DNA of 64,000 nt from Spinellus fusiger (taxonomy: Eukaryota; Mucoromycota; Mucoromycetes; Mucorales; Phycomycetaceae). Position 1 is the first letter of the stretch, and every line of letters begins with the position of its first letter. The stretch covers positions 806,001-870,000 of the forward strand of contig JALLLS010000004.1 in assembly GCA_025094145.1 (NCBI GenBank), read 5' to 3'. Shown piece after piece: positions 23,896 through 36,346 of the stretch. Both the position numbers and the translations under genes were made by a program. The notes beneath the pieces are model-generated. The model was not told where the DNA came from. It did not search any database and saw nothing but the letters and a program-made list of their open reading frames with translations.

Positions 23896-24253
23896 TGAAG
23901 ATGAACAAGAAAACATTTTTAATAAACAAGGCGAGAAAGTTTATGATCCAATGGAGGATGTTTTAACGCAAGCCGATGATCCCAACATAGTTCTTGAAAC
24001 AATAACTAGTCGGGAAAATTACTTGAACGCTAAGCGTCCTGGAGAAACTTCTGATGAGTCTTCAGCTAAAAGGCTTCCGAAATCCAGCAATTTGAGCCCA
24101 CCAGTAAAATCATACAGGGATTACAGCGATTTCACCCGGGATACGTTCATTGACCGTATGCTTGAAAGTCCTCAAGAGCATGAACTACACACTAGGAGAT
24201 TTTTGGGATATATAAAGAAATATTCTGAGAATAAAGTCGCAATATTATTATGA
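23896..24253 (+). pseudogene. N-terminal fragment of a mariner/IS630-like transposase
   Basis: The frame through 23951-24253 extends upstream without a stop and contains ENIFNKQGEKVYDP, which resembles the start of the mariner transposase in this window (NIVHKDGQGNLYNDEG). It then has a block YRDYSDFTRDTFIDRMLES such as precedes the helix-turn-helix in this type of protein. At about 24195 the frame runs into the TA-flanked arm repeat and stops at 24253. The DNA-binding and catalytic parts are absent. The relationship is inferred from short similarities. Confidence 0.45.
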
Positions 24254-24840
24254 TTGGCTAATGTGTTTGAAAAGGCCCTTTCGCTGTCTAAATGGTCAAT
24301 TTCAAACTCTACTTGCCTATTCTAGCAATGACTATTGACTGCAATTAGACTCTATAAAGTTGGCTGTAAAGATAAGAAATAGAACAAGAATCACCCCAAA
24401 ATTACAACTCAGTCACTGCTATTCTTCTCTTAACATAATGTGTTATCCTTAAGCCCACAGTATTTGCAGTATAGCACTGCTTGAAAGGTGTTTATTACAG
24501 AACTCATGAAGTTAACTCTAGTCACCATTGTCCATAAAATAGAACCAAACTCACTTACGTTGAGAACTGTATAGCCATTTATTGAATCCATATCCATAAT
24601 TACTTCAGTAACTATGTTATTGTAACTGGTATTAACAGTAGTGCTTAATGAGAACTAAGTATTGTTTCTAATACTGCCCTTTAAGTACAAGGCAAATAGA
24701 GTGTGAATTGTTTGACTTGTGAATTTTATGAGTGGAGACTGGTGTATACCCCATCAGAATAGAGAAAGAAAGATTATTATTTGTTTTGATAATCCCCTCT
24801 TTTTGTTAATTACATGACTCTTCCTGATACCACACTGCCG
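24195..24840 (+). repeat. diverged copy of the fold-back arm repeat
   Basis: From GGAGATTTTTGGGATATATAA (about 24200) to about 24815 this matches 32455-33110 and the reverse complement of 35690-36340 over more than 600 bp, with visible substitutions and small indels. It begins at TACACAC, the same terminus as the arms. It ends where the LINE ORF1 region begins. Confidence 0.85.
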
Positions 24841-24844
24841 CCTA

Positions 24845-25690
24845 TTGGCACCACTCCCACCTCAAATTGGGCCCAACACTTCAACAGCAGCTCCCAATCT
24901 CACCAAACTGTCAGTACCAGTGGCAGAAAGGTCATCCACACCTACCACCATTCAGGTTTTCGAGGCTGTTTATGAACAGTATCCAAGAAGACTGTATATT
25001 GCTATGCAGCGTGAAGGTGGCAAGACCATCTATGAAGTGACGTTTCCAGTGGGAGATCTGGAAAGTCAGAAGAGGGCCGTGGAAGAAGGCCTCCTCTTTA
25101 AAATAACCAATGTTGTGGTGCATGCCATCCCTGCACTTGGACCAAAGGTTGACATCCGCAAGGTCAGCCTAACCCGATTCCTCTCTCTGGAGCACCAGCT
25201 GCTGGTAGAGGGAATCAAAGACATGATCAATTATGACTGTATCCTGGATATTGGTGTCTACTATGACACCAAGTATAAGTCTTTTGTAGGTGCCGGGCAC
25301 GTCATTCTGGACGTTGCTCCCTACAAGGACTCAGAAGGAGACGAGATCACATTTGATGATCTCAAATACAACATCTCCTGGTACAATGAAGATTACATCT
25401 TCCACACCTTCACCAGCACCCTCCCCAAGTGGTGTCGGTATTGCCACAAAGATGGCCATGAGTGGGACACCTGTCCTGTTAGACCCAACAAGTAGATTTG
25501 TTAGATCTGCCAAGAATCAGGCCACACTAAGGCCAACTGTCCCTGTGCTGCAGCTCGCAACATTAAGCCCCACAAAGTGTCCAACCCCAATGCCATAGAC
25601 ATTGAAAAAGAAGAGTTGGAGTGTCCTACTTGTAAGGCAGAAGAAGAGCGCCTTGCCCAGGAACAAGCAGCAACAGTAGCCGGAGAGTGA
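24845..25690 (+). pseudogene. LINE ORF1 (nucleic-acid-binding protein with CCHC knuckles), premature stop
   Basis: The frame 24845-25495 encodes 216 residues ending in CRYCHKDGHEWDTC, a CCHC zinc knuckle. After the TAG at 25493 the same frame continues with a second knuckle-like block (CQESGHTKANC) to about 25690, so the stop appears to be a nonsense mutation inside ORF1. The middle has a pattern compatible with an RRM-like or double-wing domain (TIYEVTFPVGD...). ORF1 proteins package LINE RNA. Confidence 0.7.
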
Positions 25691-25938
25691 GCCGCTCTCT
25701 CCTGGCCATGATCACACCATGGCTGAACAAGTTAACCAGTTTGAGGAGTGACCTCAGATGGAGATCCCTGCCACCAAAAGGCAGAAGACAAAGGAGCACT
25801 TGCCTAGATTGACTAAGTCTGCTTCCTCTGCTACCACCAAGCCCATCACCCACATCCCTGGAGTTCAGGCTAAGCCTGCTCCAACCCCTGCCATTCTTTC
25901 TGTTGGCCAGATACCAGCAACATCACTAATATCCTAGG

Positions 25939-26214
25939 ATGTCAGCCCTTTTCCTCTTTGTCAGCATTGCCAGCATCAACTGCAATAGCTTGACCAAAAT
26001 ATCCGATCCTTCTCGTCGTTCAGACTTCATTTCCTTTCTTTGCCAATCATCTTTCGACATCATCGCCCTTCAAGAAACATGTCACATCACCTCAACTCGC
26101 CACCCTCCTTCACCAACAATTCCGCGCCCACTCTTCCCTATGGACATACCGTTGTGGTATTGTTTCTCTCTCTCCTCACCTTCATTTCGACTGCGTACCC
26201 TTACCAGAAGATGA
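25939..26214 (+). pseudogene. start of a LINE ORF2 endonuclease, truncated
   Basis: The block ASINCNSLTK followed by FDIIALQETC matches the first two motifs of the APE-type endonuclease domain of LINEs (catalytic Asn, then the LQE motif). The frame stops at 26214 after about 90 residues. The remainder of the endonuclease and the polymerase are gone. Confidence 0.75.
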
Positions 26215-27030
26215 TCGTGCCCTGCTGGTCAAGGTAAGTCATGTCTCTTCCTTTTATGATCCTTTCTATGTCCTTGTTCTTTATGCTCATGCTAGTGTTC
26301 AAAAGGCAGAGGCAAAGGATGTGCTTGGCAAAATAGAAAGTATATTCTTCAACTTGTAAATGTTTACTTCTATGCTTGCTTATATACTTTTTTATCCTCA
26401 CTTTGTCTATCTATTTTCTCATGGTTATTCAGGGGCATGTATACTCATCCTGTTTCTATAGTCTCTATATTATGTATGCTATGGGCGTAGTAGGTAGTTT
26501 AGGCTTCAAGGGTGAAGCACAAAACTTAGTGACAGTAAAACATAGTGGTTCCTCATGCTTCAGAGGAAGTACCACTATCTTTCCAACACCATATTGGCTT
26601 AATATTTACACTCCTTTACAAACAGGCATTATCCAGCATCTACACTCCTTTTCTCTCTCTCTCCCAATGGACCTCTGACTAGCAGTCAAGTCTATGTGGA
26701 GTAATTCTATAGGCAATTTGGCATGCCTACTGGGCCTACCACTTCCACAACTATCCTTTCCTTTCCTCCACCGTCTCTAAACGTGCTCAATCTCTTCTCA
26801 CCACCCTCATCCGCGAAAAAGAAGACATGTCATAGTCTAGTATATTGTCACCTTTATGCGTTTTTCTCTTATATTCTCTTTTTTTTCTTGTTTTAGCTAG
26901 TTCTGTTTTCTTTTTCTAATTTTCTGCAATTGACTTGTGTCCATTATGTCTTCCCAGTCAGACCTCTCAGTGTGGCATGCGACTGTGTAAAGACGCTTAA
27001 TAAGTGTCTTATACAAAAAAAAAACTATAA

Positions 27031-28377
27031 CATTATTTCATTAGCTTCCTTTCTTTTGATAGGCTGTACACGTAAATATTTATCATATTTTTCCCCTCAT
27101 ACCAGTAAATCTATATTCAATGGCCTTTACAGGGAGTTGATACAAGTATATCAAAGATACTGCAAACATCATCATATTAATGAGAATAGTTAATAAAAGT
27201 ATTTTATCTCTAGTGATGTAACGAATATAGTAATGAATATTCTGTTTTATCCAAATAGTAAATAAAAAGACTGATGAATGACAGGACTTTATCTAAAATT
27301 AGATGACTTTTCTTTAGTGAATAATGTAACTCTTAATATATTTCTCAGTTGCCATTGTTACACTGATGACTTCCCGTCTAGTAGTAATAAGAGTACAAAT
27401 ACCTGCTTGTACTTGGTTGTGCTTCCTGTATTTTGGATTTACGCACAGCCTTCATCTTAAATATCAGTAATGTGAAATTGATCAGTGCTCTTTCTATTAG
27501 ACATGTCTTTGTATTGACCTTGGATAAAAAAAACTCTGATAGCAAATAATAATAAATGAAAAATGAAAAATACACTATCTGATTTGACTTTGATAAAATC
27601 TTAAGTCGAATTTACAGCTGGAACTGAGATCGGGATATAGATTTTAGCTAAGAATATTATCGAATGTTAAAGTAGTATGCTATTAAAACGTAAGCAAGTA
27701 ATACAATTCATTTTAAGAGTATAGATACCATATATATCATGATTTTTTAGTGTAAAGACATTCATATTCATCATTAGATTGTTATAATCAACATACATAT
27801 TACGATTTGGTTAACGGGCAAAACAAAAGTACATAAAAACATATATTTCCTAACCACTCTTTCAAATAAAAAAAGAGTATCTAAAGGGATCACTAAGAAT
27901 AATTTTAGCATATCAAATTACCAACAAATCTTTATTTGATTAATATATTTGATTCTAATGATGAATTCGTACTTTTCAACATGTATACCCAGAAATTCAA
28001 TTTACAGACAAAAGAACTTTTCATAATAGTACAAAGAGCAAGCTTACCAAATATTTGGTAATGTGTATGCCCCTACTTATTCATATTTCTCAAATAAAAA
28101 ACCAACCGGCCTTTAAGATGTTACAATTGTTATTTAAGACCACTTTTGAATCCATAAGAGTGTTATTAATGCATGAGTAATAGTAAGAAGCATCTGATAG
28201 TAGTTTATTTAGCTTATTTAGTTTGGTAAAGTTAATTGAATAATTTATTGGCTAAAGATTAAATATTTAGATAGTTATATATACTGACAGAAAAAAAATA
28301 TAACTAAGATATTGTAGTTTTCAATTTCATGGTATGATGGTTTATATTCAATATGTAATGTGTGAAAAGTACAAGAC
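27031..28377. other. intergenic, AT-rich
   Basis: 3' side of P450 copy B. No coding frame is supported. Only the last roughly 120 bp resemble the 3' flanks of P450 copies A and C. Confidence 0.5.
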
Positions 28378-31300
28378 TTAACCCCAAACATCTTCACAGT
28401 ACTGTTTAGACTCCATCAAGGACTTGATGAAATCCTGAGCTTCCTCTTGGTTCTTTGCTTGGCCATAACTAATAGCCATAGAATGGAAAGTAGCACGAAC
28501 ATCACGACTCATTGCACCACTGCCACAAATGTAAACAACAGCTGGGGGTTTACCATCTTCGGGCATGATCATTTGCCAGATTTTACTAGCATTGGCAAGA
28601 ACTTGGTGCTGTACATACTTGCGAGCAGAAGCAGGTGTTTGTCTTGAGTAGGCAACATTGAGAGAAGAAATAACACCTTCTTTAGCATACTGATCGAATT
28701 CTTCACCATAGATACGATCCTGGTCTGGATGGCGGCAACCAAAGAATACAACACACTCTCCAACACTGTTATCACCCTGCTGGTGCTGGTAGGCACGCTC
28801 CTGAATGAAACCACGGAAAGGTGAGATACCAGTGCCTGCAGAGATCATAATAATAGGTGTTTTGGAGTCTTGAGGCATTTCAAAAATGCCCTTGGATGAC
28901 CTGAGACGAGCACGGAACCATGCCTTTTCAGAAAGACCGGCGACTTGACGGGCCAAGAAAGATGAGGCAAGACCAGGGTAGTGATGTCCATCCACAACAT
29001 CATCCACTACACCAACAGCCAAATGAGCTTCATTGGGGAACATGCGAGGTGAGGAGGCAATGGAGTAGCGACGGGGCTGCATAACACCAACAGCAGCCAA
29101 GAACTGACCAAGTTCAATTTGCTTCACTTGAGGGAAGCCTGTTTGGAGATCAATAAGTGTACGGTACTTTTTGATAAATTCAGGGTACTGGTCTTTGCCA
29201 TAGCTGTCAGGCATAATGAGTCCTTCAAAGAGCTTGGCTGTTTCTTGATCAATCTGCTGAAGCTGTTGAGAAAAGCATCCAAGCATACGGCGAGAAGGAG
29301 GAGATAGAAGATCAGCATAGTAAGTGAGTGCATTGCGAACTGTGCAAGGACCCTTGATAATAGCAGCAAGCGACCGAGGTGACATTCCATCAAGTTTCTC
29401 TTGATCAATCTCAAAGACTGAATCCAGCACCATACCAAACCCAAGAGCAACAGTTTCTACTACATTGGACTCGTTTTCAGGAAGAATCTCCAAGTGGTCA
29501 CCAGGCTGATACATAGAATCAGCTTCGAGTGGATCCAGGCGTGAGATGTCGATTCTAATGTCTCTGGTGCTTCTTCCTGATCCTTTATTTTGCAATTCAC
29601 TGTTCTTGACTAACAGTGAGTTATGATCACCATTACGATTAGAGACTGCAACACTCCACTTCTCAGAGTCACTGATTGAAATGTGGTTTACAGCTGCCGA
29701 GATGAAAGATTCAGAATTGACACTGGTAGAAGGTATGACAGAGATGTCTTTGGAAACAGAAAGGCCATAGTATGCCAATAAGTTGGACCAGAAGTGTGCA
29801 GACCATTCATTGAACTCTGCATCCATGTCACCATCCACATTGCATTCACCAAGAGAGAAGAAACGCTCAGCACCAAGCTCATCCAACAAGTTATTCACTT
29901 TGATAGGGAAATGTTGATATGTGCGCCAGTTCTTGTTACCAATACCAAACACAGCGTATTGAAGTCCATTCAAAAGCTTTTCATTTCTAGGATTATCTGC
30001 CTTGTCAAGAAATTGGTCGAATGCTTCCGCATTATCAGGTGGGAGTCCATTGTAGGTCGATGTACATATCACCGCTAGTTCATTGGCCTTTTTGGGATCT
30101 TTTGGACTCTCGTATGTACCAGATCTCAGTACCTCCCATTTATCCATAGCGGTGAGCTTTACATTCTTAAAACCAAACTTGCGGGCCTGGTTACTAAGTG
30201 TAGATGCATAGTCTTGAGAGATACCCGTCTGACTACCATACAAGAAAGTCATTGGTGGGAGATTTACATCGCCTATCTTGATGTCTTTTGATAGCTCAGG
30301 TATAGCCTTGGGTGAAGTGATGGAAATCTTAGGTTCTGGATTCTTCACAATATCTGAAGGCTTTGGGAAATCAGTACGTGTTTCTATGCACACGACGAAA
30401 TCTAAAGGCTTTGTTGTAGCTTGCTTAGGATCATAAACCACTGGAGGTCCATCTGTTTATGGCCAGGAAAGTGAGTGAATTATTTATTGATGGATAAAAA
30501 GTATCCACTTACCATAAACAAATTTGAAACGGTGCAAGAACATCGCAAGAACTGTCTTTGCTTCTTGGACTGCAAATGCCATACCAATGCATCCACGAGG
30601 CCCTGTACTGAAAGGCAACCATGAGGCTTTAGAGCGCTTCTGCTCTTCTTCAGGCACCCAACGACTAGGATCAAATCTCCTAGGATCAAGGTATACCGCG
30701 GGGTTCATATGTAAAGACATCACCTCTACTAAAACATTTGTATCTTTCTTGATCAAGTATCCACCAGGAACAACACAATCCTTTTTGCATTGTTTTCCTA
30801 ATGCACGGAGAGGTGGATGAAGACGTAAGGTTTCCTTCAGACACATGTGAAGATATTTGAGCTGTGAAATCTGCTCGGTTGTGGGAAGATCTATGTGGTT
30901 GATACCAGCATTGCTGATTTCCTGGAGTATTCTTGCCTCAATGTCAGGGTTCTGGGACATTTCATAAATAAACCATGCAAGAGTATTGGCAGTGGTGTCA
31001 TGTCCAGCAATCAAAAAAGTTACAACTTGATCACGGATATTCTCATCAGTGAGTCCTTCATCGTCTTCATCACGGGCATTCAACATAAAACCTAACAAGT
31101 CTTTCTCAATGTTGGTGGCATCATCACTTTTCTTGCGTTCTTGGATAACCTCGTCAACAATAGTGTGCATAAGCTTGACACTGCGATCAAAACGACGGTT
31201 CCTTTCAAGAGGCAATCTCTTCATAAAAGAAGCTTGTGTGAATCTTTGCATACTTGTTTTCAGACAGTAGCTCATGGCATCAATGAAAGGGTGAACTTCT

Positions 31301-32116
31301 GCATTGCGATCATCAAGAAGGTGGAAGTTGTATCCAAAGCCAATTCTTCCAATAGTTTCAAAAGTAAGGTTGGTGGCCCAGTGCAGAATATCCACTTTTT
31401 CATCTGAACTGTACTGTTCAAGGACTTTGATTGTTTCCTTGGCAATTTCACCCATCTCTTTTTGATAGACCTTTATATAAGTTAGTAATAAATTATATAT
31501 ATGCTATAATAGATCAGTTACCTTGATAGCACGAGGACTAAAAGCAGGGATCAACAGCTTATGAGCAAGCTTCCATTCAGGATCACTAGTACTTGTCGTA
31601 AACAAGCCTTGTCCACCATAGGGTTTGATTTCTTCAAGTGAGATTATGGGATCTTTGGTGAAGTAGACAGATTCTTTGAGAAAAATTTCTGCGATGTCTG
31701 GATTATTAGTTACAATAATTTTATTCCCTAAGATATTAATATCCACTATTGGACCATATGTCTCAAAGTATCGATTAAAACTTGCTGGTCTGAATGACCA
31801 ACACAATTAGAAGTAAATAATTGTTATTTGTTATTAAGAAAGTTTGATCTTACATATCAGGTAACATGTCGTATACATTTCCAACAAATGGGAGTCTGGG
31901 TGGATATGGAATAGGATTTATGATTTGATCTTTAACATCAATACTTGTATTTTTTTTTTTCTTGTTCTTATCAGCAGCAGTAGTAGTTATTTCTTTATTG
32001 CCATCCTTTGAAGCACCATCGGAATAGGGACAATCGCCAGAAGCATTTTCATCTGAAAAATTACTCGCTTTACTTTCTCTTCTCATAGATCCTTTAAATG
32101 AACATGCTGCCTTCAT
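28378..32116 (-). CDS. self-sufficient cytochrome P450:reductase fusion, CYP505/P450foxy type (copy B)
   Basis: Four exons, 32116-31854, 31789-31522, 31470-30513 and 30452-28378, give 1187 aa without interruption. The P450 half has AGHDTTAN (about 332), KETLR (about 389-393) and the heme-thiolate loop FSTGPRGCIG with Cys about 471. The reductase starts near residue 497, with FMN site TFLYGSQTG (about 565), FAD site RRYS (about 957), NADPH site AGTGISPF (about 1035) and terminal VWG. The enzyme should carry out NADPH-dependent subterminal hydroxylation of fatty acids or similar chains without a separate reductase. The N-terminus before the proline hinge (PPRLPFVGN) is a charged 60-residue segment with no transmembrane helix. 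The ATG at 32116 was chosen because copy C has no longer option; an in-frame ATG at 32188 would add 24 residues. Confidence 0.93.
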
Positions 32117-32449
32117 TGTTATTTTATATTCGGAGGGTGTTTTTTTTAGTGAATGTCTATTTGATCTGCTGGTATTTATAATAAACATTTTTTGTACCAG
32201 ATATTTTTGGTAAAGTTATATTTCAGATCTTGGCATAGCGTTATTGGCAGTTTTCACCCTTTTTTTTTATTAGTATTCGTCACTTATTATCATCGATTTA
32301 ACGTCAGGCATAATTTTATTTATTTTTACTTCAAATATGAACCCAGTTTAGTTAGAAAACTCCCGCTTGAGTCAGTTGCAGAAACTTAAACCACTGATTC
32401 ATATAATATCTCAATGTCATTTTTCTATTCGTAGCAAAAGCCTTGTGGC
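32117..32449. other. promoter region of P450 copy B
   Basis: The first roughly 80 bp upstream of the ATG match the upstream region of P450 copy C; beyond that the two diverge. No further gene is seen. Confidence 0.5.
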
Positions 32450-33702
32450 TACACACCCAAAGATTTTTGGGATATATAAGGAAATATCCTGAGAATAAAA
32501 TTGTAATATTCTTATGATTGGCTAATGTATTTAAAAAGGCCCTTTCGATGTCTAAATGGTCAATTTCAAACTCTACTTACCTGTTTAAGCAGTGACGATT
32601 GACTTTGCAATCAAAAGGTATAGAATTGGCTGTAAAGACAAGAAATAGAACAAGAATCACCCCAAAATTACAACTCAGTCACTGCATTTATTGTTTAACA
32701 TAATATGTTAACTATAAGCCCATAGTATTTGCAGTATAACACTGCTTAAAAAAGATGTTTATTATAGAACACACACAGAATTAACTCTAGTGGTCATTGT
32801 CCATAAAATAGAACCAAACTTACTAATATTAAGAACAGTGTATTTATTTATTGACTCAATATCTATAATCACCTCAATTATCTCATTGTAACTGGTATTA
32901 ACAGTGGTGCTTAGTGATAACAAGGTATTGTTTCTAATACTGGACTTTAGGTCCAAGGCAAATCGAGAGTGAATTGTTTGACTTATAAATTTGACGTGAG
33001 TTTGACATGAATTTGATGAGTGGAGGGTAGTGTATACATCACCAGAATAGAGAAAGAAAGATTATTATTTGTTTTGATACTTCCCTCTTTTTGTTATTTC
33101 CCACACTGCACATACAACTTAACACTCAAGTACTTGTCAAGATGAGCATAAGTGAGCAAGGTATTGTGCCATTATTAACAAAGAGAAACAATGGAAGGAG
33201 GTGATAGACACTACCAAGGACTATTCTAGTGATAGAAAGGTAAGCAGTATCTTCATCTGGGCTATGGCTTATTCTAATGTACAAGACACTCAATGTATTA
33301 TTATTAGGCAAGCAAAGACTCCTTTCAAGTCAGTCTTAGGTGGTCTTCTATACTGTCTAGGGTCTCTAGGGTATACTCCTGAGCATAGTTATCTATCTCC
33401 CAAGGTTAAAGCACAAAGTTTTTAGGGTATAGATTCTATTGCTATGAGTGAATGCACTTGGGCAGTAGCTATAGTACATAATATAGTATTATCTATACTA
33501 TTACAATAAACAATTTTATTCATAAATAATATATTCTATTGATAATACAATTTGATATTGAGGTATCCACAAAAAGAAACAATTGTTTAGATACTTGCAA
33601 ACCTTTGATTTTAAACACAGATACATAAAAGGGATTTTTTATTGTGACGTAAAAGGAAGGAGGTATCACCGCTTAAAGGCCAGAAAAATCTCCTGGTGTG
33701 TA
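32450..33702 (+). repeat. left arm of inverted repeat (1253 bp)
   Basis: The reverse complement of 35094-36346, same length, no difference found in the stretches compared. It carries short frames at 33126-33425 and an AT-rich body. The terminus CACACCCAAAGATTTTTGGG forms a small internal palindrome (CCCAAA...TTTGGG). Confidence 0.92.
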
Positions 33703-33759
33703 ACCAGACCATACAGGCCCTACACGTCTCGATTAAGATCTCAAGTGCCCAATACAATA

Positions 33760-35001
33760 CAGTATTTCTCGAAATTATTCACGCACTTTTAGAGAAAAAT
33801 ATGTCGCATTAATAAATTAAAATTTGGCGTACTAATAATATTTAAAACTGGCGTATTCTAAGTACCTGAGGCTTTCTTACATTTTAATTTTCTTAAAAAA
33901 TGAATAACATTGTGCACAAAGACTGCCAAGGAAATCTTTATAATGATGAAGGCATAGCCGTTACAGTAGTGGAGATGGGGGTAGACGAGGAGACGTACCC
34001 CATTGAGACAGTTGCAAATTTCGGGATGTGCCTTGACCTCAAACCACCTGAGAAGCCAGAAAGAAAAACTGTACAACAATCCGTGGACAGAGATGTCAAT
34101 ACGAACGAGGACAACAGAGCTCCTGGTATCCATAGGCACTACAAAGATTCTGAGAAAGAGCAGTTGTTTGTGTTGATTTATGAAAGGGGCATGAGCGTCA
34201 GAGCTGCTGCACTGAAACTTTAAATCAACCCACGCACTGCTCAGCGATGGCACTCAAACGATCAGCAGAATCCTAAAACATTCATTGCCAGAAAGGAAGG
34301 TAGTGGAAGGCCAGTTGGTAGGCCAGCATTACTTGACGATAGCCACAAAAGATTTTTAGTCGATTTATTGGACGATCAGCCATCTTTAGTCCTGGGAGCA
34401 ACATCTGCTCAGGGCCTTGTCAACATAAAAGTAAGACGGCCTCGAATGCTACCTGCTTCAAAGAAGAGAAGAGCTGCTGGATCTGGTGGGCCTTCTCAAA
34501 AACAAAACAAAGGCACTGTTATTGGCCACTATATTAATTTCTTGAGCGATACAATGGATGTCATGGACAATTTTCCAGATGTTTTCAAGGATAATGACTT
34601 GATTATAGACAACGCTCCTATCCACACGAGTAAAGACATTAAAAGCTTCATTGAAGGCCATGAGTATAGATGTGTCTATCTTCCTCCTTACTCACCAGAG
34701 TTGAATCCCATTGAGCAATTCTGGTCTGTTTGCAAAAGCAAATTGAAAAGAGAAAGACTCTTGGAAGAAGAAACTCTGTCATCTAGGATCGCCGATGCAT
34801 CTAACTAAGTTCTTCTCAGTGATCTCAAAGGATTTTGTAAATACTCTGTCGATAGATTTGATGATTGCTTACAAGAGAAGCCCTCTTTAACAATAAAGCA
34901 TTGATGTCGCATTTGTCGCATCCAACTTATACGCCATCTTTTAATTTATTAATGCGACAAGTTTTTTTCCAAAAGTGCGACAATAATAAGTGAAAATAGT
35001 A
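33760..35001 (+). mobile_element. mariner/IS630-like element, copy B
   Basis: A 1242-bp element in the loop of the inverted repeat, flanked by TA at 33758-33759 and 35002-35003. Its left terminal repeat has drifted (CAGTATTTCTCG instead of CACTATTTTCAC), while the right end is close to consensus. The interior is nearly identical to copies A and C. Confidence 0.9.
33900..34808 (+). pseudogene. mariner/IS630-like transposase, internal deletion plus in-frame stop (copy B)
   Basis: The same protein as in copies A and C, with the same TAA (34221-34223) after ALKL and the same missing segment between PSLVL and SAQGL. The second and third catalytic acids remain (DNAPIH, NPIEQFW). It cannot encode an active transposase. 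Confidence 0.9.
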
Positions 35002-35093
35002 TACTTTCAATAAAAAAAAATAGGTTTCTTTAAGTCCCGATATTCTATTTTGGAGGGTTTGGTAAGATTTTTGAACAAAAAATTGAACTTTTA

Positions 35094-36346
35094 TACACAC
35101 CAGGAGATTTTTCTGGCCTTTAAGCGGTGATACCTCCTTCCTTTTACGTCACAATAAAAAATCCCTTTTATGTATCTGTGTTTAAAATCAAAGGTTTGCA
35201 AGTATCTAAACAATTGTTTCTTTTTGTGGATACCTCAATATCAAATTGTATTATCAATAGAATATATTATTTATGAATAAAATTGTTTATTGTAATAGTA
35301 TAGATAATACTATATTATGTACTATAGCTACTGCCCAAGTGCATTCACTCATAGCAATAGAATCTATACCCTAAAAACTTTGTGCTTTAACCTTGGGAGA
35401 TAGATAACTATGCTCAGGAGTATACCCTAGAGACCCTAGACAGTATAGAAGACCACCTAAGACTGACTTGAAAGGAGTCTTTGCTTGCCTAATAATAATA
35501 CATTGAGTGTCTTGTACATTAGAATAAGCCATAGCCCAGATGAAGATACTGCTTACCTTTCTATCACTAGAATAGTCCTTGGTAGTGTCTATCACCTCCT
35601 TCCATTGTTTCTCTTTGTTAATAATGGCACAATACCTTGCTCACTTATGCTCATCTTGACAAGTACTTGAGTGTTAAGTTGTATGTGCAGTGTGGGAAAT
35701 AACAAAAAGAGGGAAGTATCAAAACAAATAATAATCTTTCTTTCTCTATTCTGGTGATGTATACACTACCCTCCACTCATCAAATTCATGTCAAACTCAC
35801 GTCAAATTTATAAGTCAAACAATTCACTCTCGATTTGCCTTGGACCTAAAGTCCAGTATTAGAAACAATACCTTGTTATCACTAAGCACCACTGTTAATA
35901 CCAGTTACAATGAGATAATTGAGGTGATTATAGATATTGAGTCAATAAATAAATACACTGTTCTTAATATTAGTAAGTTTGGTTCTATTTTATGGACAAT
36001 GACCACTAGAGTTAATTCTGTGTGTGTTCTATAATAAACATCTTTTTTAAGCAGTGTTATACTGCAAATACTATGGGCTTATAGTTAACATATTATGTTA
36101 AACAATAAATGCAGTGACTGAGTTGTAATTTTGGGGTGATTCTTGTTCTATTTCTTGTCTTTACAGCCAATTCTATACCTTTTGATTGCAAAGTCAATCG
36201 TCACTGCTTAAACAGGTAAGTAGAGTTTGAAATTGACCATTTAGACATCGAAAGGGCCTTTTTAAATACATTAGCCAATCATAAGAATATTACAATTTTA
36301 TTCTCAGGATATTTCCTTATATATCCCAAAAATCTTTGGGTGTGTA
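35094..36346 (-). repeat. right arm of inverted repeat (1253 bp)
   Basis: Partner of 32450-33702 in reverse orientation. Equal length and high identity imply a recent origin or ongoing gene conversion between the arms. Confidence 0.92.

Larger units (their letters stand above)
24800..27030 (+). mobile_element. decayed LINE, second family, internally deleted
   Basis: The order of fragments is: ORF1-like protein with CCHC knuckles (24845-25690), start of an APE-type endonuclease (25939-26214), a fragment of the endonuclease-polymerase linker (about 26690-26830, SKRAQSLLTTLIREKED), then a T-rich 3' region ending in an A9 tail near 27027. The reverse transcriptase is missing. This 3' end differs from the LINE at 12.2-15.0 kb, so two families are present. 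The 5' boundary is uncertain because the arm repeat abuts it. Confidence 0.75.
32452..36344. mobile_element. TA-flanked fold-back element with 1.25-kb inverted arms
   Basis: Two arms of equal length face each other (32450-33702 and 35094-36346) around a 1391-bp centre holding mariner copy B. The structure begins TA-CACACCC and ends GGGTGTG-TA, so it has inverted ends with a TA dinucleotide at each side, as expected of a Tc1/mariner-type insertion. It codes for no recognisable transposase of its own; the arms contain only short frames. A third, diverged arm copy lies at 24195-24840 and a 27-bp arm end at 50210-50237, so the arm sequence is a dispersed repeat. A simple inverted duplication of a repeat is the alternative explanation. 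Confidence 0.75.

Noticed and set aside
32126..32188. Upstream ATG at 32188 as the start of P450 copy B
   Set aside because: It adds MFIINTSRSN and more, which copy C cannot encode in the same way; the conserved ATG at 32116 is preferred, though the longer start cannot be excluded.
33858..34253. 131-codon antisense ORF in the mariner copies (also at 17684-18079 and 49046-49441)
   Set aside because: It is the reverse strand of the transposase N-terminus; it persists only because the copies are similar.
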